From an uncultured Myxococcales bacterium (GTDB taxonomy: Bacteria > Myxococcota_A > UBA9042): 64,000 nt of DNA. The stretch lies in assembly GCA_903919145.1 (NCBI GenBank), contig CAIXGW010000016.1:49367-113366 (forward strand), in the 5' to 3' direction. Positions 28,659-38,445 of this stretch are shown piece by piece. Position 1 is the first letter of the stretch. Each line of letters starts with the position of its first letter. A model generated the notes under the pieces. The model was not told the DNA's origin and did not search any database. It saw only the letters and a list, made by a program, of their open reading frames with translations. Made by a program: the position numbers and the translations under genes.

Positions 28659-30034
28659 AGAAGCCAGTCGTATTGTTCATTGACGACCAGCAGTCGGCCC
28701 GCGACCTGTTCATCCGCCTGCTGGACCCAGCGCGCTATCAGCCGGTGGTGGCCCCCGGAGTCAAGGCGGCAGAGGACTACCTGCGCACCGGTCCAGCCGA
28801 TGTGGTGGTCACCGACCTGCGCATGCCCGATGTCGACGGGCTGGAGGGCTTGGAGCGGCTGCACGCCATCGACGCAGACCTGCCCGTAGTGCTTATCACC
28901 GCTTTTGGCACGGTAGAGACCGCCGTGGAGGCCATGAAGCGCGGGGCCTTTGACTACCTGCGCAAGCCTTTTGACCCCGGCGAGCTGGAGATCGTCATTG
29001 ACCGGGCCCTGCAGCACCGTCAGCTTTTGCAGGAAAACAAACACCTGCGCTCCCAGGTAGCGCGCAACTCTACCTCGGCCGCCATCGTCTGCGATGCCCC
29101 GGCGATGTTGCCGGTCATTCGGCTGATTTCGCGGGTGGCCGGTTCAGATGCGTCGGTGCTCATGCTCGGCGAAAGCGGCACCGGCAAAGACGTGTTTGCC
29201 CAGCAGATCCGCAAGCTCAGCCACCGCGCGGCGGCGCCGTTTGTGTCGATCAACTGCAGTGCGATTCCCGAGCATCTGCTAGAGAGCGAGCTGTTTGGTC
29301 ACGAAAAGGGCGCGTTTTCAGGGGCCAATACCGCGCGAGACGGCTTCTTTGCCGAGGCAGACGGCGGCACGCTATTTCTGGACGAAATCGGCGACATGAG
29401 CCTGGCGCTGCAGCCCAAGCTGCTTAGGGTGCTGCAAAACGGCGAGTACTACCGCGTTGGCAGTCGGCGCCTGGCCAAGACCGATGTGCGGCTGGTCTCT
29501 GCCTCCAACCAGGCCATGGAGGACCTGGTCGAGCGCGGTCAGTTCCGCCGCGACTTGTACTACCGCATCAACACCGTGCGCATCGATCTGCCACCGCTGC
29601 GCCAGCGCATGGAGGATCTGCCCAAGCTGGCCGAGCTGTTTTTGGCCAAGGCCCGCGAGCGCGATCCCGGGCTGCCATCGCGGTGGTCGGCCGCGGCGCT
29701 GCAGGCGTTGATGGCTTACCACTGGCCTGGCAATGTCAGAGAGTTGCAGCACATGGTCCAGCGGGCCGCGCTGGTGACCGATGGAGACGTGATCCAGCCA
29801 GAAGCCTTGCCCGAGGCGCTGCAGCATAGCCCGGCCGCAAAAGGCCTGCACGTGGCCGAGGATCTGCCCTTCAAGGAAGCCAAGAAATCCTTTGAGCACT
29901 CCTATTTCAGTAGGCTCCTGGACCGCAGCGGCCACAACGTGCAGCGCGCGGCAGACGCAGCCGGCCTGCACCGCAGCACTCTGTATGAGAAACTGGCCGC
30001 GCTGGGCATTGCCACCGAGGGCGAGAGCAGCTGA
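28655..30034 (+). CDS. Sigma-54-dependent response regulator, NtrC family
   Basis: Receiver domain ([12 protein letters not shown]), GESGTGKD Walker [16 protein letters not shown] (GAFTGA-type loop, here GAFSGA), C-terminal Fis-type HTH. Confidence 0.95.
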   Translation: MKKPVVLFIDDQQSARDLFIRLLDPARYQPVVAPGVKAAEDYLRTGPADVVVTDLRMPDVDGLEGLERLHAIDADLPVVLITAFGTVETAVEAMKRGAFDYLRKPFDPGELEIVIDRALQHRQLLQENKHLRSQVARNSTSAAIVCDAPAMLPVIRLISRVAGSDASVLMLGESGTGKDVFAQQIRKLSHRAAAPFVSINCSAIPEHLLESELFGHEKGAFSGANTARDGFFAEADGGTLFLDEIGDMSLALQPKLLRVLQNGEYYRVGSRRLAKTDVRLVSASNQAMEDLVERGQFRRDLYYRINTVRIDLPPLRQRMEDLPKLAELFLAKARERDPGLPSRWSAAALQALMAYHWPGNVRELQHMVQRAALVTDGDVIQPEALPEALQHSPAAKGLHVAEDLPFKEAKKSFEHSYFSRLLDRSGHNVQRAADAAGLHRSTLYEKLAALGIATEGESS

Positions 30035-30094
30035 TTTTGCCAGCGGCCCGCGCCGCGACCTTGACTGTGCCGCCGGCCGCCGCAGAATCGGCAG

Positions 30095-31447
30095 ATGAAG
30101 TTGCTCCTTGCCGATCCCCCAGAGATGTTCCTGCAAGGGCAGGGCGCTACCCGTCAGGTGCAGCCGCTGGGCTTGGCCTACGTGGGGGCGGCGGTGGCCG
30201 ACCTTGCGCAAGTGCGCTTCTTGCTTCCAGATACCCGCGCCTATCTCGGCAGCGACCCGTGGCAGGAACTGGCCGACGCCATCGCGGCCGAGCGCCCCGA
30301 CGTCCTGGGACTGACCGCGGTGACCGCCAACTACGCCGCGGCGGCCCGGCTGGCCGAGGTGGCGCGCCAGGTCCGGCCCGGCCTGCTGGTGGTCCTGGGC
30401 GGGGTGCACGCTTCGACCGAGCCCGAGGCGGCGCTGCGCGGGGCCCCGGCCGTGGACCTGGTCGTTCGCGGCGAGGGCGAGCAGACCCTGCGCGAGATCC
30501 TGATGGCTTGGCAGCAGCAAGGCCTGCGCCGCCCCCAGTGGGCCGACATTCCCGGGGTGTGGTACCGCGACGGCGACCAGGTGCGCGCCGCCTTGCCGCG
30601 GCCGCCCAGCGCCGACCTGGACGCCTTGCCGCTGCCACTGCGCGAAGGATTGGTGTGGCAAGCCGATGTCCAGCCGGCGTTCTACCAAGCGCTGATTACC
30701 CTGCGGGGCTGCCCGTACCAGTGCATCTACTGCGCGGTGCCCTCCCTTGACAGTGCCCGGACCCGCTACCGCTCTGCCGCCAACGTGATGGCAGAGGTCG
30801 ATCAGCTGCGAGACCGCTATGGCGCCAACTACCTTTTCTTTCACGATAGCGTCTTTACCCTGCACCGCCGCAGGACTCTGGAGCTGGCGGAGCTGCTGGC
30901 TCAGGCGCCCCGACCCACGCCATTTTGCATCCAGACGCGCGCCGACCGTTTGGACCAGCAGGTGTTGGACGCCTTGGTCAAAGCCGGGCTGCACCAGGTG
31001 TTTTTTGGCATCGAGTCGGGGGACCCCTACTCCCTAGAGCAGATCCGCAAGGCCATGCCGCTGGCCGTGATTCGCGACGCCGTCCACCGGGTTCAGCAGG
31101 CCGGCGTGCGCTGCAGCGGCTTCTTCATGATTGGCTGGCCGTGGGACAACGAGGCGAGCATCGCCCGATCCTTGGACTTTGCCGAGACGCTGCCCCTGGA
31201 CGCCATCAGCCTGTTCTCTGCCACGCCGCTGCCGGGCACCGAGCTGTGGCGCCTCAGTCAAAACCGCGCGGTGCCAAGCTCGGTGGACTTCCGCCAGCCC
31301 CAGGTCAACGTGACCAGCATGGCCGATGGCGTCTATGCCCAGGTCTTTGCCGCGGCCAGTCAACGCGTTGAGCAGTTCAACCAGCGGCAAATGGCGCTGC
31401 GCTGGACGGCGCCGACCTGGCAAACCCTGCACCAGCAGCCAGGGTAG
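30095..31447 (+). CDS. B12-binding-domain radical SAM protein
   Basis: N-terminal B12-binding-like region (QPLGLAYVGAAVAD...VVLGGVHAS), CPYQCIYC (CxxxCxxC), FFGIESGD. Confidence 0.92.
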   Translation: MKLLLADPPEMFLQGQGATRQVQPLGLAYVGAAVADLAQVRFLLPDTRAYLGSDPWQELADAIAAERPDVLGLTAVTANYAAAARLAEVARQVRPGLLVVLGGVHASTEPEAALRGAPAVDLVVRGEGEQTLREILMAWQQQGLRRPQWADIPGVWYRDGDQVRAALPRPPSADLDALPLPLREGLVWQADVQPAFYQALITLRGCPYQCIYCAVPSLDSARTRYRSAANVMAEVDQLRDRYGANYLFFHDSVFTLHRRRTLELAELLAQAPRPTPFCIQTRADRLDQQVLDALVKAGLHQVFFGIESGDPYSLEQIRKAMPLAVIRDAVHRVQQAGVRCSGFFMIGWPWDNEASIARSLDFAETLPLDAISLFSATPLPGTELWRLSQNRAVPSSVDFRQPQVNVTSMADGVYAQVFAAASQRVEQFNQRQMALRWTAPTWQTLHQQPG

Positions 31448-31479
31448 GTGCCTGCGGTTCCAAGGCGGGCCTTCTCTTG

Positions 31480-31703
31480 GAGGGTGTTTGCGTTTCAACC
31501 CGGCTGCTGAAGCAGCGGGCTATCATGACGCCGTCTGCCTCCGCAGACGGCCAGACCGGGCCGCCCGTGAAGACGGGCGGCGCGATGATAGCCCGCCAAT
31601 TCATTGGCCGGGCGAATTCTTGGCAAGCCACAGAGCTCGCAATTGCTGGTAAATCTCGAGTCCGCGCCCGCCGACGGCACGGAGGTCTTATGTAAACACC
31701 CTC
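31480..31703. mobile_element. MITE-like palindromic element with 10-bp terminal inverted repeats
   Basis: GAGGGTGTTT (31480-31489) and AAACACCCTC (31694-31703); internal 12-bp arms GCGGGCTATCAT/ATGATAGCCCGC enclosing two 9-bp hairpins; no ORF. Confidence 0.5.
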
Positions 31704-32795
31704 TTACGCACGGTCGCCAAAGGGCAAGATCAATTGCCTAGAGTGCTTGGGCTCTTTGACTTCTGGGCCCAGGCCGCTGGCCGACACCCCCAGCAGGCGG
31801 ATGGGGCGACGGCCGACTTCGGTGGAGGTCCTGAGCAGCTCCAGCGCAGCGGCCACCAGCTGGGGCGAGTCGTCGGTGGCGGCGGCAAAAGTCCGGCTGC
31901 GGGTGATCGAGGTAAAGTCGGCGTACTTGACCTTGAGGGTCAGCGTCCTCGCCGGCTTGCCCAGGCGGCGCAGGTCGGCCGCCACCTCGTCGGCCAGGTC
32001 AGCGGCCAAGCGCCCCAGCGCCGCAGCGTCGGTGGAGTCGTGGGCCAAAGTTGTCTCAGAGCCAACGCTTTTTCGCTCATGGTGGCTGCACACCGGGCGG
32101 TCATCGCGGCCGTGCGCCAGCTCGACCAGGAAATGGGCAAAGGAGCCGACAATGGCCTCTACATCGCTGAGCGGCGCCGCGCGCAGGTCGGCGGTGGTGT
32201 GAAACCCCGCGGCAGTCAAACGCTTGGCAGTCACTGGCCCGACCCCCCACAGCCTGTCAATGCTCAAGCGTGCCACAAACTCGCCGACCCGGTGCGGCGG
32301 CACGACCACCAGGCCGTTGGGCTTGTGGAGGTCGCTGGCCACCTTGGCAATGAACTTGTTGGGGCCGACTCCGGCCGAGGCGGTCAGCTGCAGCTCGCTG
32401 CGGATTCGCTCTTTGAGGTGCATGGCAATGCGGGTGGCCGAGGCCTCGCCCAGCAGGTTCTCGGTCACGTCGAGGTAGGCCTCGTCTAGAGACAAGGGCT
32501 CCACCAGCGGCGTAGCCGACAGGAAGATCGCTCTGATCTGCCTGCTGATGTCCGCATAGTGGCCGATGCGCGGCGTCAGAAACACCGCCTGGGGGCACAG
32601 CCGCTGGGCCTTGGCGCAGCTCATCGCCGAGCGCACGCCGTACTGCCGCGCCAGGTACGAAGCCGAGCACACCACCGCTCGGCTGGCCGGATCACCACCG
32701 ACAATCAGCGGAACATCGCGCAATTCCGGGCGATCGCGCTGCTCTACCGAGGCGTAGTAGGCGTCCATGTCGATGTGGATGATCTTGCGCTGCAT
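31704..32795 (-). CDS. dinB: DNA polymerase IV (Y family)
   Basis: MQRKIIHIDMDAYYASVEQRDRPEL, SLDEAYLDVTENL, SAGVGPNKFIAKVASDLHKPNGL, LWGVGPVTAKRL. Confidence 0.95.
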   Translation of the reverse strand: MQRKIIHIDMDAYYASVEQRDRPELRDVPLIVGGDPASRAVVCSASYLARQYGVRSAMSCAKAQRLCPQAVFLTPRIGHYADISRQIRAIFLSATPLVEPLSLDEAYLDVTENLLGEASATRIAMHLKERIRSELQLTASAGVGPNKFIAKVASDLHKPNGLVVVPPHRVGEFVARLSIDRLWGVGPVTAKRLTAAGFHTTADLRAAPLSDVEAIVGSFAHFLVELAHGRDDRPVCSHHERKSVGSETTLAHDSTDAAALGRLAADLADEVAADLRRLGKPARTLTLKVKYADFTSITRSRTFAAATDDSPQLVAAALELLRTSTEVGRRPIRLLGVSASGLGPEVKEPKHSRQLILPFGDRA

Positions 32796-32854
32796 CGTTG
32801 GATTCGCACCGCGGCTGCGGGCAGCCCAAGCGTACCGGTTTGGGGTTCAGGGCA

Positions 32855-33063
32855 CTAGGAGCCTGTCGGGATAATCCCCGCCAGGCTCCGTGCCAGTTTG
32901 CGTCTTTTCAGTCGGGCAAGAAATATTGGAAGTGAATTCCAATATTTCGCCCGCCTGGGCGCTCGCAAGACGATCGCCCTAGGACCCTGTCGGATGCTGC
33001 AGCTGATTCAATAGTTTTAACGAGTTATCCGTAGGCGACGGCATTACTCCGACAGGCTCCTAG
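32855..33063. mobile_element. Composite MITE-like element (three copies of a 15-16-bp terminal repeat)
   Basis: CTAGGAGCCTGTCGG (32855-32869) and its perfect inverse CCGACAGGCTCCTAG (33049-33063); second direct copy CTAGGACCCTGTCGGA at 32979-32994; AT-rich internal hairpin 32920-32948. Confidence 0.55.
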
Positions 33064-33200
33064 CCTATAGGGCGGTCACGCGCCTGGGCTATGGGCCAGA
33101 GCCATGCTGCGCTGCAGCCGGGCGCCCTGCAGGCCCCAAACCTCTGACAGCCGCGGATCGCGCCTTGACCGCTGGCGAGCCCCTGGGCCTTTCTGCAGGG

Positions 33201-34091
33201 TCAGTCCACGCAACCCGGTCGGTCGGTCTCTGGGCAGCGAAACCTGACGTGCAGGTGGTCCGCATGGCCGGCAGCGTGGCGAATCAGGCCCTGGGGTGTC
33301 GACTTGGCGGCCGGGTACTGAAAGATGGGCTCCAGCTGCCGCTCGCTGTAGCCGTGGTCCAGCAGATCCTGGTAGAGCACCGCCTGCAGGTCATAGTCCA
33401 TGAACACAAAGCCCAACCGGCCGCTCGCCAGCCAGGCATCCAGCAGGGTCCACAGCCGCTCGGTGTCCAGCGTGCTGGCGTCTGTCGGCAGAAACTGGCG
33501 GGCGCCGCGGTCCGTGCGCGGATAGCCCAGGTCGACGTCGCGGCCGCTCTGGTGCGACTTGTGGGGCGGGTAGAAGCCGCCTTCTGGCTTGGAGATGGCG
33601 CCAATGACCAGCGGCGGACTGCCGGGAAACTGCTCGGCCATCTGCGCCGCGCCCCACTGCAGCAGCGCCACGGTCTCATCGGTGCCGTAGCCGTTCTTGT
33701 TGGTCGAGACGTAGCCCGGCCCGGCAGCGGCGATCCGGCACGGCGACTCCAGAGAGCCAGAGGTCACGCCGCCCACAGACAGAGAAGGACCGTCGCGCTC
33801 GCCCTGGTTGGCGCAGCGCGGTGCCGGCAGCGCCAACAGGAGCTCTTTTTGCCCCGCCTGCCCGCCTGCTGCCCGCGGCCGGATCCGCCCCTGGATGACT
33901 TCTACCGCGCTGTCGACCACGCCGTCATCCAGCTCAGGCTGGTTGGCAAATTCCATGCGGTCAAAGCCCGGCTCGCGCCTGGGAGTACTGCAGCCGTGAC
34001 ACCCCAGGGCCATAGCAACGGAGCATAAACTCAAAAGAAGCTTGAATGCCCCAGGCTGCTGGGCCCCCAAAGCGCTAGGTAGCTGCGTCAT
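33201..34091 (-). CDS. Penicillin-insensitive murein endopeptidase (M74/MepA-like) lipoprotein
   Basis: SHQSGRDVDLGYPR and HAAGHADHLHVRFRC metal-site motifs; lipobox-like LGCHGCSTP. Confidence 0.85.
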   Translation of the reverse strand: MTQLPSALGAQQPGAFKLLLSLCSVAMALGCHGCSTPRREPGFDRMEFANQPELDDGVVDSAVEVIQGRIRPRAAGGQAGQKELLLALPAPRCANQGERDGPSLSVGGVTSGSLESPCRIAAAGPGYVSTNKNGYGTDETVALLQWGAAQMAEQFPGSPPLVIGAISKPEGGFYPPHKSHQSGRDVDLGYPRTDRGARQFLPTDASTLDTERLWTLLDAWLASGRLGFVFMDYDLQAVLYQDLLDHGYSERQLEPIFQYPAAKSTPQGLIRHAAGHADHLHVRFRCPETDRPGCVD

Positions 34092-34986
34092 TGGCCAGCT
34101 TGGCGTTGCGGTGGGTCACCGTTACCCGCCCCAGGCTGAGGCTGCGCAGGTGAACGGCTATGGCCTCGGCCAGGGCGACCGATCGGTGCTGGCCGCCGGT
34201 GCAGCCAATCGCGACCGTCACCAGCGCGCGCCCCTCGTTGGCGTGGAGGGGTAGGGTGAAATCAAGTAGTTGCGTCATGTGCATCAGCGCTTCTTGGCCG
34301 CCGCGCTGCCACACAAACTCGGCGACCGCCCCATCGACGCCAGAGAGAGCGGCCAGCTCTGGCACAAAGTAGGGATTGGCCAGGTAGCGCACGTCGAACA
34401 CGTAGTCGGCATCCCGCGGCATGCCGTGCTTAAAGCCAAAGCTCTCAATCGCCACTTGCAGCCGCAGCTCGCTGGACAGCTCTACATCAAACAAGCGCTG
34501 CACGTGTCGCTTGAGCTGATGGATGTTCATGTCAGAGGTGTCAATGACCAGGGTGGTCCGCTCTCGCACTTCCAGCATGACCGCGCGTTCTTGGCGGATG
34601 GCCTCGGTAATCGTGCCGGCCTGCCAGATTGGGTGCTTGCGGCGGGTCTCGGCAAAGCGCCGGACCAGCACATCGTCGGCACAGTCCAGAAACAAGAAGG
34701 TCGGCAGAACTCCCTTGGCGGCCAGGTGCTCCACAGCTTGGTTCAGGTCGCCCAGCAGCTGGCCGGCGCGGATGTCGATGCCCACTGCCACCGGCGTCGA
34801 GGTCAGCCGCTCGTGCAGCGTGTCCACCAGGGTAGGCAGCAGCACCGCCGGCAGGTTGTCTACGCAGTAGTAGCCCAGATCCTCTAAGGCGCGCAGACAG
34901 GTAGAGCGCCCAGAGCCGCTGATGCCCGTGACCACCAACACCCGCGAGACGCTTTCTTCGCCGCTAGTCTGTAGAGCACCCGTCAT
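34075..34986 (-). CDS. rapZ: RNase adapter protein RapZ (YvcJ/YhbJ family)
   Basis: VVTGISGSGRSTCLRALEDLGYYCVDNLP; FLDCADDVLVRRFAETRRKHP; SFGFKHGMPRDADYVFDVRYLANP; IGCTGGQHRSVALAE. Confidence 0.96.
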   Translation of the reverse strand: MTGALQTSGEESVSRVLVVTGISGSGRSTCLRALEDLGYYCVDNLPAVLLPTLVDTLHERLTSTPVAVGIDIRAGQLLGDLNQAVEHLAAKGVLPTFLFLDCADDVLVRRFAETRRKHPIWQAGTITEAIRQERAVMLEVRERTTLVIDTSDMNIHQLKRHVQRLFDVELSSELRLQVAIESFGFKHGMPRDADYVFDVRYLANPYFVPELAALSGVDGAVAEFVWQRGGQEALMHMTQLLDFTLPLHANEGRALVTVAIGCTGGQHRSVALAEAIAVHLRSLSLGRVTVTHRNAKLANDAAT

Positions 34987-35009
34987 GGCCGCCCGTCGAT
35001 CGGGCAAGG

Positions 35010-36806
35010 CTAGTAGGCCTTGCGCCGCTTGGAAGAGGATTCGATCCCCAGTTGCTCTCTGTATTTGGCTACGGTGCGTCGCGCGATGTCCATTGGCGAG
35101 GTCGGCCGCAAACCTTCTACCTGGCTCTCTGTGCACTGCAAGCGCGCCAACATTCTGCCGCGGTCCCAGCTGCCCTGCAATATTTCTGCGATTTCCTGAT
35201 CGGACAGCGGTGAAGCCGGCTTCTCTCGCTCCAGCAGCTTCTTGATGGCCTGGCGCACCGCACTGGCAGCCATGTCTTCGCCGCCTTGGGCGACAATTCG
35301 CGAGCCAAAGAAGTACTTCAGCTCATAGATGCCCTGGGGAGTGTGGACGTACTTGTTGGTGGTGACGCGCGACACCGTGGACTCGTGCAGGCCCACGTCC
35401 TCCGCCACTTCGCGCAGGACCAGCGGGCGCAGCTTGTCTACCCCTTGGTCCAGAAATGGCCGCTGAAACCGCATGATCGACTCGGTCACGCGCTGTATCG
35501 TCGACTGCCGCTGGTGGATCGAGCGGATCATCCAGGTGGCGGCGCGCAGCTTCTCTTGCAGGTATTCGCGAGCCTTGTCGCGCTGTTGGTCGCGACCGCT
35601 GGGCGGGGTGCTGCTGTCTTTGTGGCCATTGGTCTCGCGCTGAGCGTGGACTTCGGCGTGGCTGCCCGGCTCTTCTCCGGCCAGCGCGGCCTGGTAGTAG
35701 CCGGCGACCCGCAGCTTGGGCAGGCCATCTTCGTTGAGCGTGACCAAGTAGTCGTCTCCGACCTTGGTCACAAACACGTCTGGGGTGATGTAGCGCGCCG
35801 TCTCGCCGGTGAAACGGCGCCCTGGCCGCGGCTCCAGGGTGGCCAGCGTGTGGACCAACCTCTCCAGTTCTTCTGCCGTGCAGCGCAGATCCTTGCGAAT
35901 GGCCGCGTAGTCGCGCGACTCAATGCGCGGCAGGTGCTGGTCGATCAGCCGGTGCAACAACGGCTCTTCTGGGTAGCGCTGCTCGGCCTGCAGCGCCAGG
36001 CACTCTCGCAGGTCGCGGCTGCCGATGCCCACGGGATCCAGCGACTTGACCAGGTCCAGCGCCTGGATGACCTCTTCTTCTGAGGCCCGGCAGCGCAGCG
36101 CAATGTCTCGCAGGCTGTTGGCGGCGTAGACCTCTGTCTCAAAGCCTTTGGCCTCAGCCAGTTCTTGCCACTGCTGCATTTCCTGGTCGGTCATCCAGGT
36201 CAGGACCAAGCCCGCGCCCACCTCTCTGGCCTCGTTGCCCTGGGCCTGGGCTTGGCGCAACAGCGAGCGCCGCAGCGCGTCATTGCCGCCGCGCACGTCC
36301 AGGCGGCTGGGGCGGAAGTAGCCGTCGTCGTCCAGGTTGCCAATGATGTCTTCGGCGATCCGCAGCAAAACGATGTCAAAATCCTGAGTCGCCAGCTGCT
36401 CTTCCAGGTGCTCGCGCAGGGTCGATCCGCGGGTCAGCGTCTGGGCCAGCCCCGGGCGTTCTTCGTCGGTGTCGCGGTAGGAGCCTGCGCCTTCGGTGGG
36501 CGAGCGCGCCAGGTCGGTGAAGTAGTTCTGCCAGTCGATCTCGACCCGCTCGCTAGCCTGGGCGGGCGTCTCAAAATCTGTGGTGCTTCCTTCGCCTTGC
36601 GTGATGGGGCTGGGCGTGTCGCCGGGGCCGATGTCGGCCATTGGCACTTCTTCTAGCATGGGATTTTCTGACAGCGCCTCGCCGATGCTGTCCATCAGCT
36701 CTGCCCGAGACAATTGCAGCAGCCGAATCGCCTGTTGCAGCGACTGGGTCATGACCAGCCGCTGCTCCAGCCCCATCTTGACTTGCAGGCTCTGTCTGAA
36801 ATCCAT
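35010..36806 (-). CDS. rpoN: RNA polymerase sigma-54 factor
   Basis: N-terminal Q-rich QRLVMTQSLQQAIRLLQLSRAEL; C-terminal RpoN box ARRTVAKYREQL; genomic pairing with rapZ. Confidence 0.96.
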   Translation of the reverse strand: MDFRQSLQVKMGLEQRLVMTQSLQQAIRLLQLSRAELMDSIGEALSENPMLEEVPMADIGPGDTPSPITQGEGSTTDFETPAQASERVEIDWQNYFTDLARSPTEGAGSYRDTDEERPGLAQTLTRGSTLREHLEEQLATQDFDIVLLRIAEDIIGNLDDDGYFRPSRLDVRGGNDALRRSLLRQAQAQGNEAREVGAGLVLTWMTDQEMQQWQELAEAKGFETEVYAANSLRDIALRCRASEEEVIQALDLVKSLDPVGIGSRDLRECLALQAEQRYPEEPLLHRLIDQHLPRIESRDYAAIRKDLRCTAEELERLVHTLATLEPRPGRRFTGETARYITPDVFVTKVGDDYLVTLNEDGLPKLRVAGYYQAALAGEEPGSHAEVHAQRETNGHKDSSTPPSGRDQQRDKAREYLQEKLRAATWMIRSIHQRQSTIQRVTESIMRFQRPFLDQGVDKLRPLVLREVAEDVGLHESTVSRVTTNKYVHTPQGIYELKYFFGSRIVAQGGEDMAASAVRQAIKKLLEREKPASPLSDQEIAEILQGSWDRGRMLARLQCTESQVEGLRPTSPMDIARRTVAKYREQLGIESSSKRRKAY

Positions 36807-37169
36807 GCGCAGTGGTCTTGGGGGTAGAGCCCCTGAAGCAATAGGTTATAGAATCGGCAGTTGACTGGGTCGGGCTTTCCCAAATCGCTGTCCGCTGCCG
36901 GCCCGTGAGCCAGTGTAGCCCGCTCGCTCATGCCTGTACATGGAACAACGACCACCGGTCCGCAACTTTCTAGCAAACTTCGTGCCAGATTTGTCACAGC
37001 GGCCAAAATGATTGACAGACCAGCGGCAACCCCTTGACAGCGGCGGCCCGCGACCTTGAATGTCCGGCTCGGCGGTGCAAGCCGCGACCCCTTGCCCGCA
37101 GTCTCTCGCCCGCGGATCCTCTGCTGGAACGCCACATTTCCCGCCCTATTGCCCTGGGAGTTCATCGGA

Positions 37170-38225
37170 ATGTCCAAGCGCGACTACTATGAAGTGCTAG
37201 GTGTGGCCCGCGATGCGGGAGATGCCGATATCAAGAAGGCCTTTCGCCAGAGCGCGCTCAAGAACCATCCCGATCGCAATCCCGGCGACAAGGAAGCGGA
37301 AGAACGCTTCAAAGAGGCGGCGGAGGCCTACGACGTCCTATCGGACGCCGACAAGCGCAGCCGCTTTGATCGCTTTGGCCACCAGGGCATGGGGGGAGCC
37401 GGCGGCGCCTCCAACTACGCCAATATGGACGATTTGTTCAGTCATTTTGGCGACATCTTTGGCGACATCTTTGGCGGCAGAGGCCAGGGCCGCAGCCGGC
37501 CCCAGCGCGGCGCCGATCTGCGCTACGATCTGGCGATCAGCCTGGAAGAAGCGGTGCAGGGCGTGCGCAAAGAGATCGCTCTGCCGCGCGTCGACCCCTG
37601 CGAGGTGTGCCGCGGCAGCGGCGCCAAGCCGGGCACCAGCCCTGATGAATGTGCGCAGTGCCGCGGCCGCGGCCAGGTCAGCACCCGCCAGGGCCCGTTC
37701 ATGTTCTCTGTCTCCTGCCCCGGCTGCGGCGGCCAGGGTCGCACGCTCAAGGCCGCCAACCGCTGCACCGGCTGCGGCGGCACCGGTCAGACCCGCAGCG
37801 AGCGCAAGGTGGGGGTGCGCATCCCGCCCGGTGTCGACACCGGCACCCGCCTGCGCATTTCGGGCGAGGGCGAGAAAGGCGCCTCCGGCCAGCCGTCGGG
37901 CGATCTGTACGTGGTGGTGCAGGTAGAGCCGCACCACTCATTCCAGCGCCATGAAGACGACCTACACTGCGAGATCGCCATTGACGTAGTTCGCGCCGTG
38001 CTGGGCGGGCTTGTAGATGTGCCGCTTGTCGATGGGACCATTGAAAAGGTCAAGCTTCCCGCAGGCATCCAGCCCGGCGAGCAGGTCCGCATTCGCGGCA
38101 AGGGCGTGCCCCACCTCTCTGGCGGCGGTCGCGGCGACCAGTTTGCCCACGTCAAGCTGGTGGTGCCGCGCAAGCTGACGCCGGAGCAGCACGAGCTGTT
38201 TGAGCGCCTGGCCGCCCTGGGCTAG
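37170..38225 (+). CDS. dnaJ: Chaperone protein DnaJ
   Basis: [40 protein letters not shown]; four CxxCxG-type zinc motifs. Confidence 0.95.
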   Translation: MSKRDYYEVLGVARDAGDADIKKAFRQSALKNHPDRNPGDKEAEERFKEAAEAYDVLSDADKRSRFDRFGHQGMGGAGGASNYANMDDLFSHFGDIFGDIFGGRGQGRSRPQRGADLRYDLAISLEEAVQGVRKEIALPRVDPCEVCRGSGAKPGTSPDECAQCRGRGQVSTRQGPFMFSVSCPGCGGQGRTLKAANRCTGCGGTGQTRSERKVGVRIPPGVDTGTRLRISGEGEKGASGQPSGDLYVVVQVEPHHSFQRHEDDLHCEIAIDVVRAVLGGLVDVPLVDGTIEKVKLPAGIQPGEQVRIRGKGVPHLSGGGRGDQFAHVKLVVPRKLTPEQHELFERLAALG

Positions 38226-38445
38226 CAGCCAGTGCCAATTGACTTGAAGCCGCTAAGCTCTTACACTTCCGCGCCCGCTGCGGCGGCACACCGGGCTTGT
38301 CCAGGTCCGGCCCCGCACAAGCTGACGCCGTCCGGCTCAGCAGGCGCAGCACCCCACGGCGCAACGGCGCGAGACCTTGTCTGGACCTCGCCGCGCTTAT
38401 CCGCGTCGCACCTCGGCCGCCGAGCCGAGCAGAAGGATACGATTC

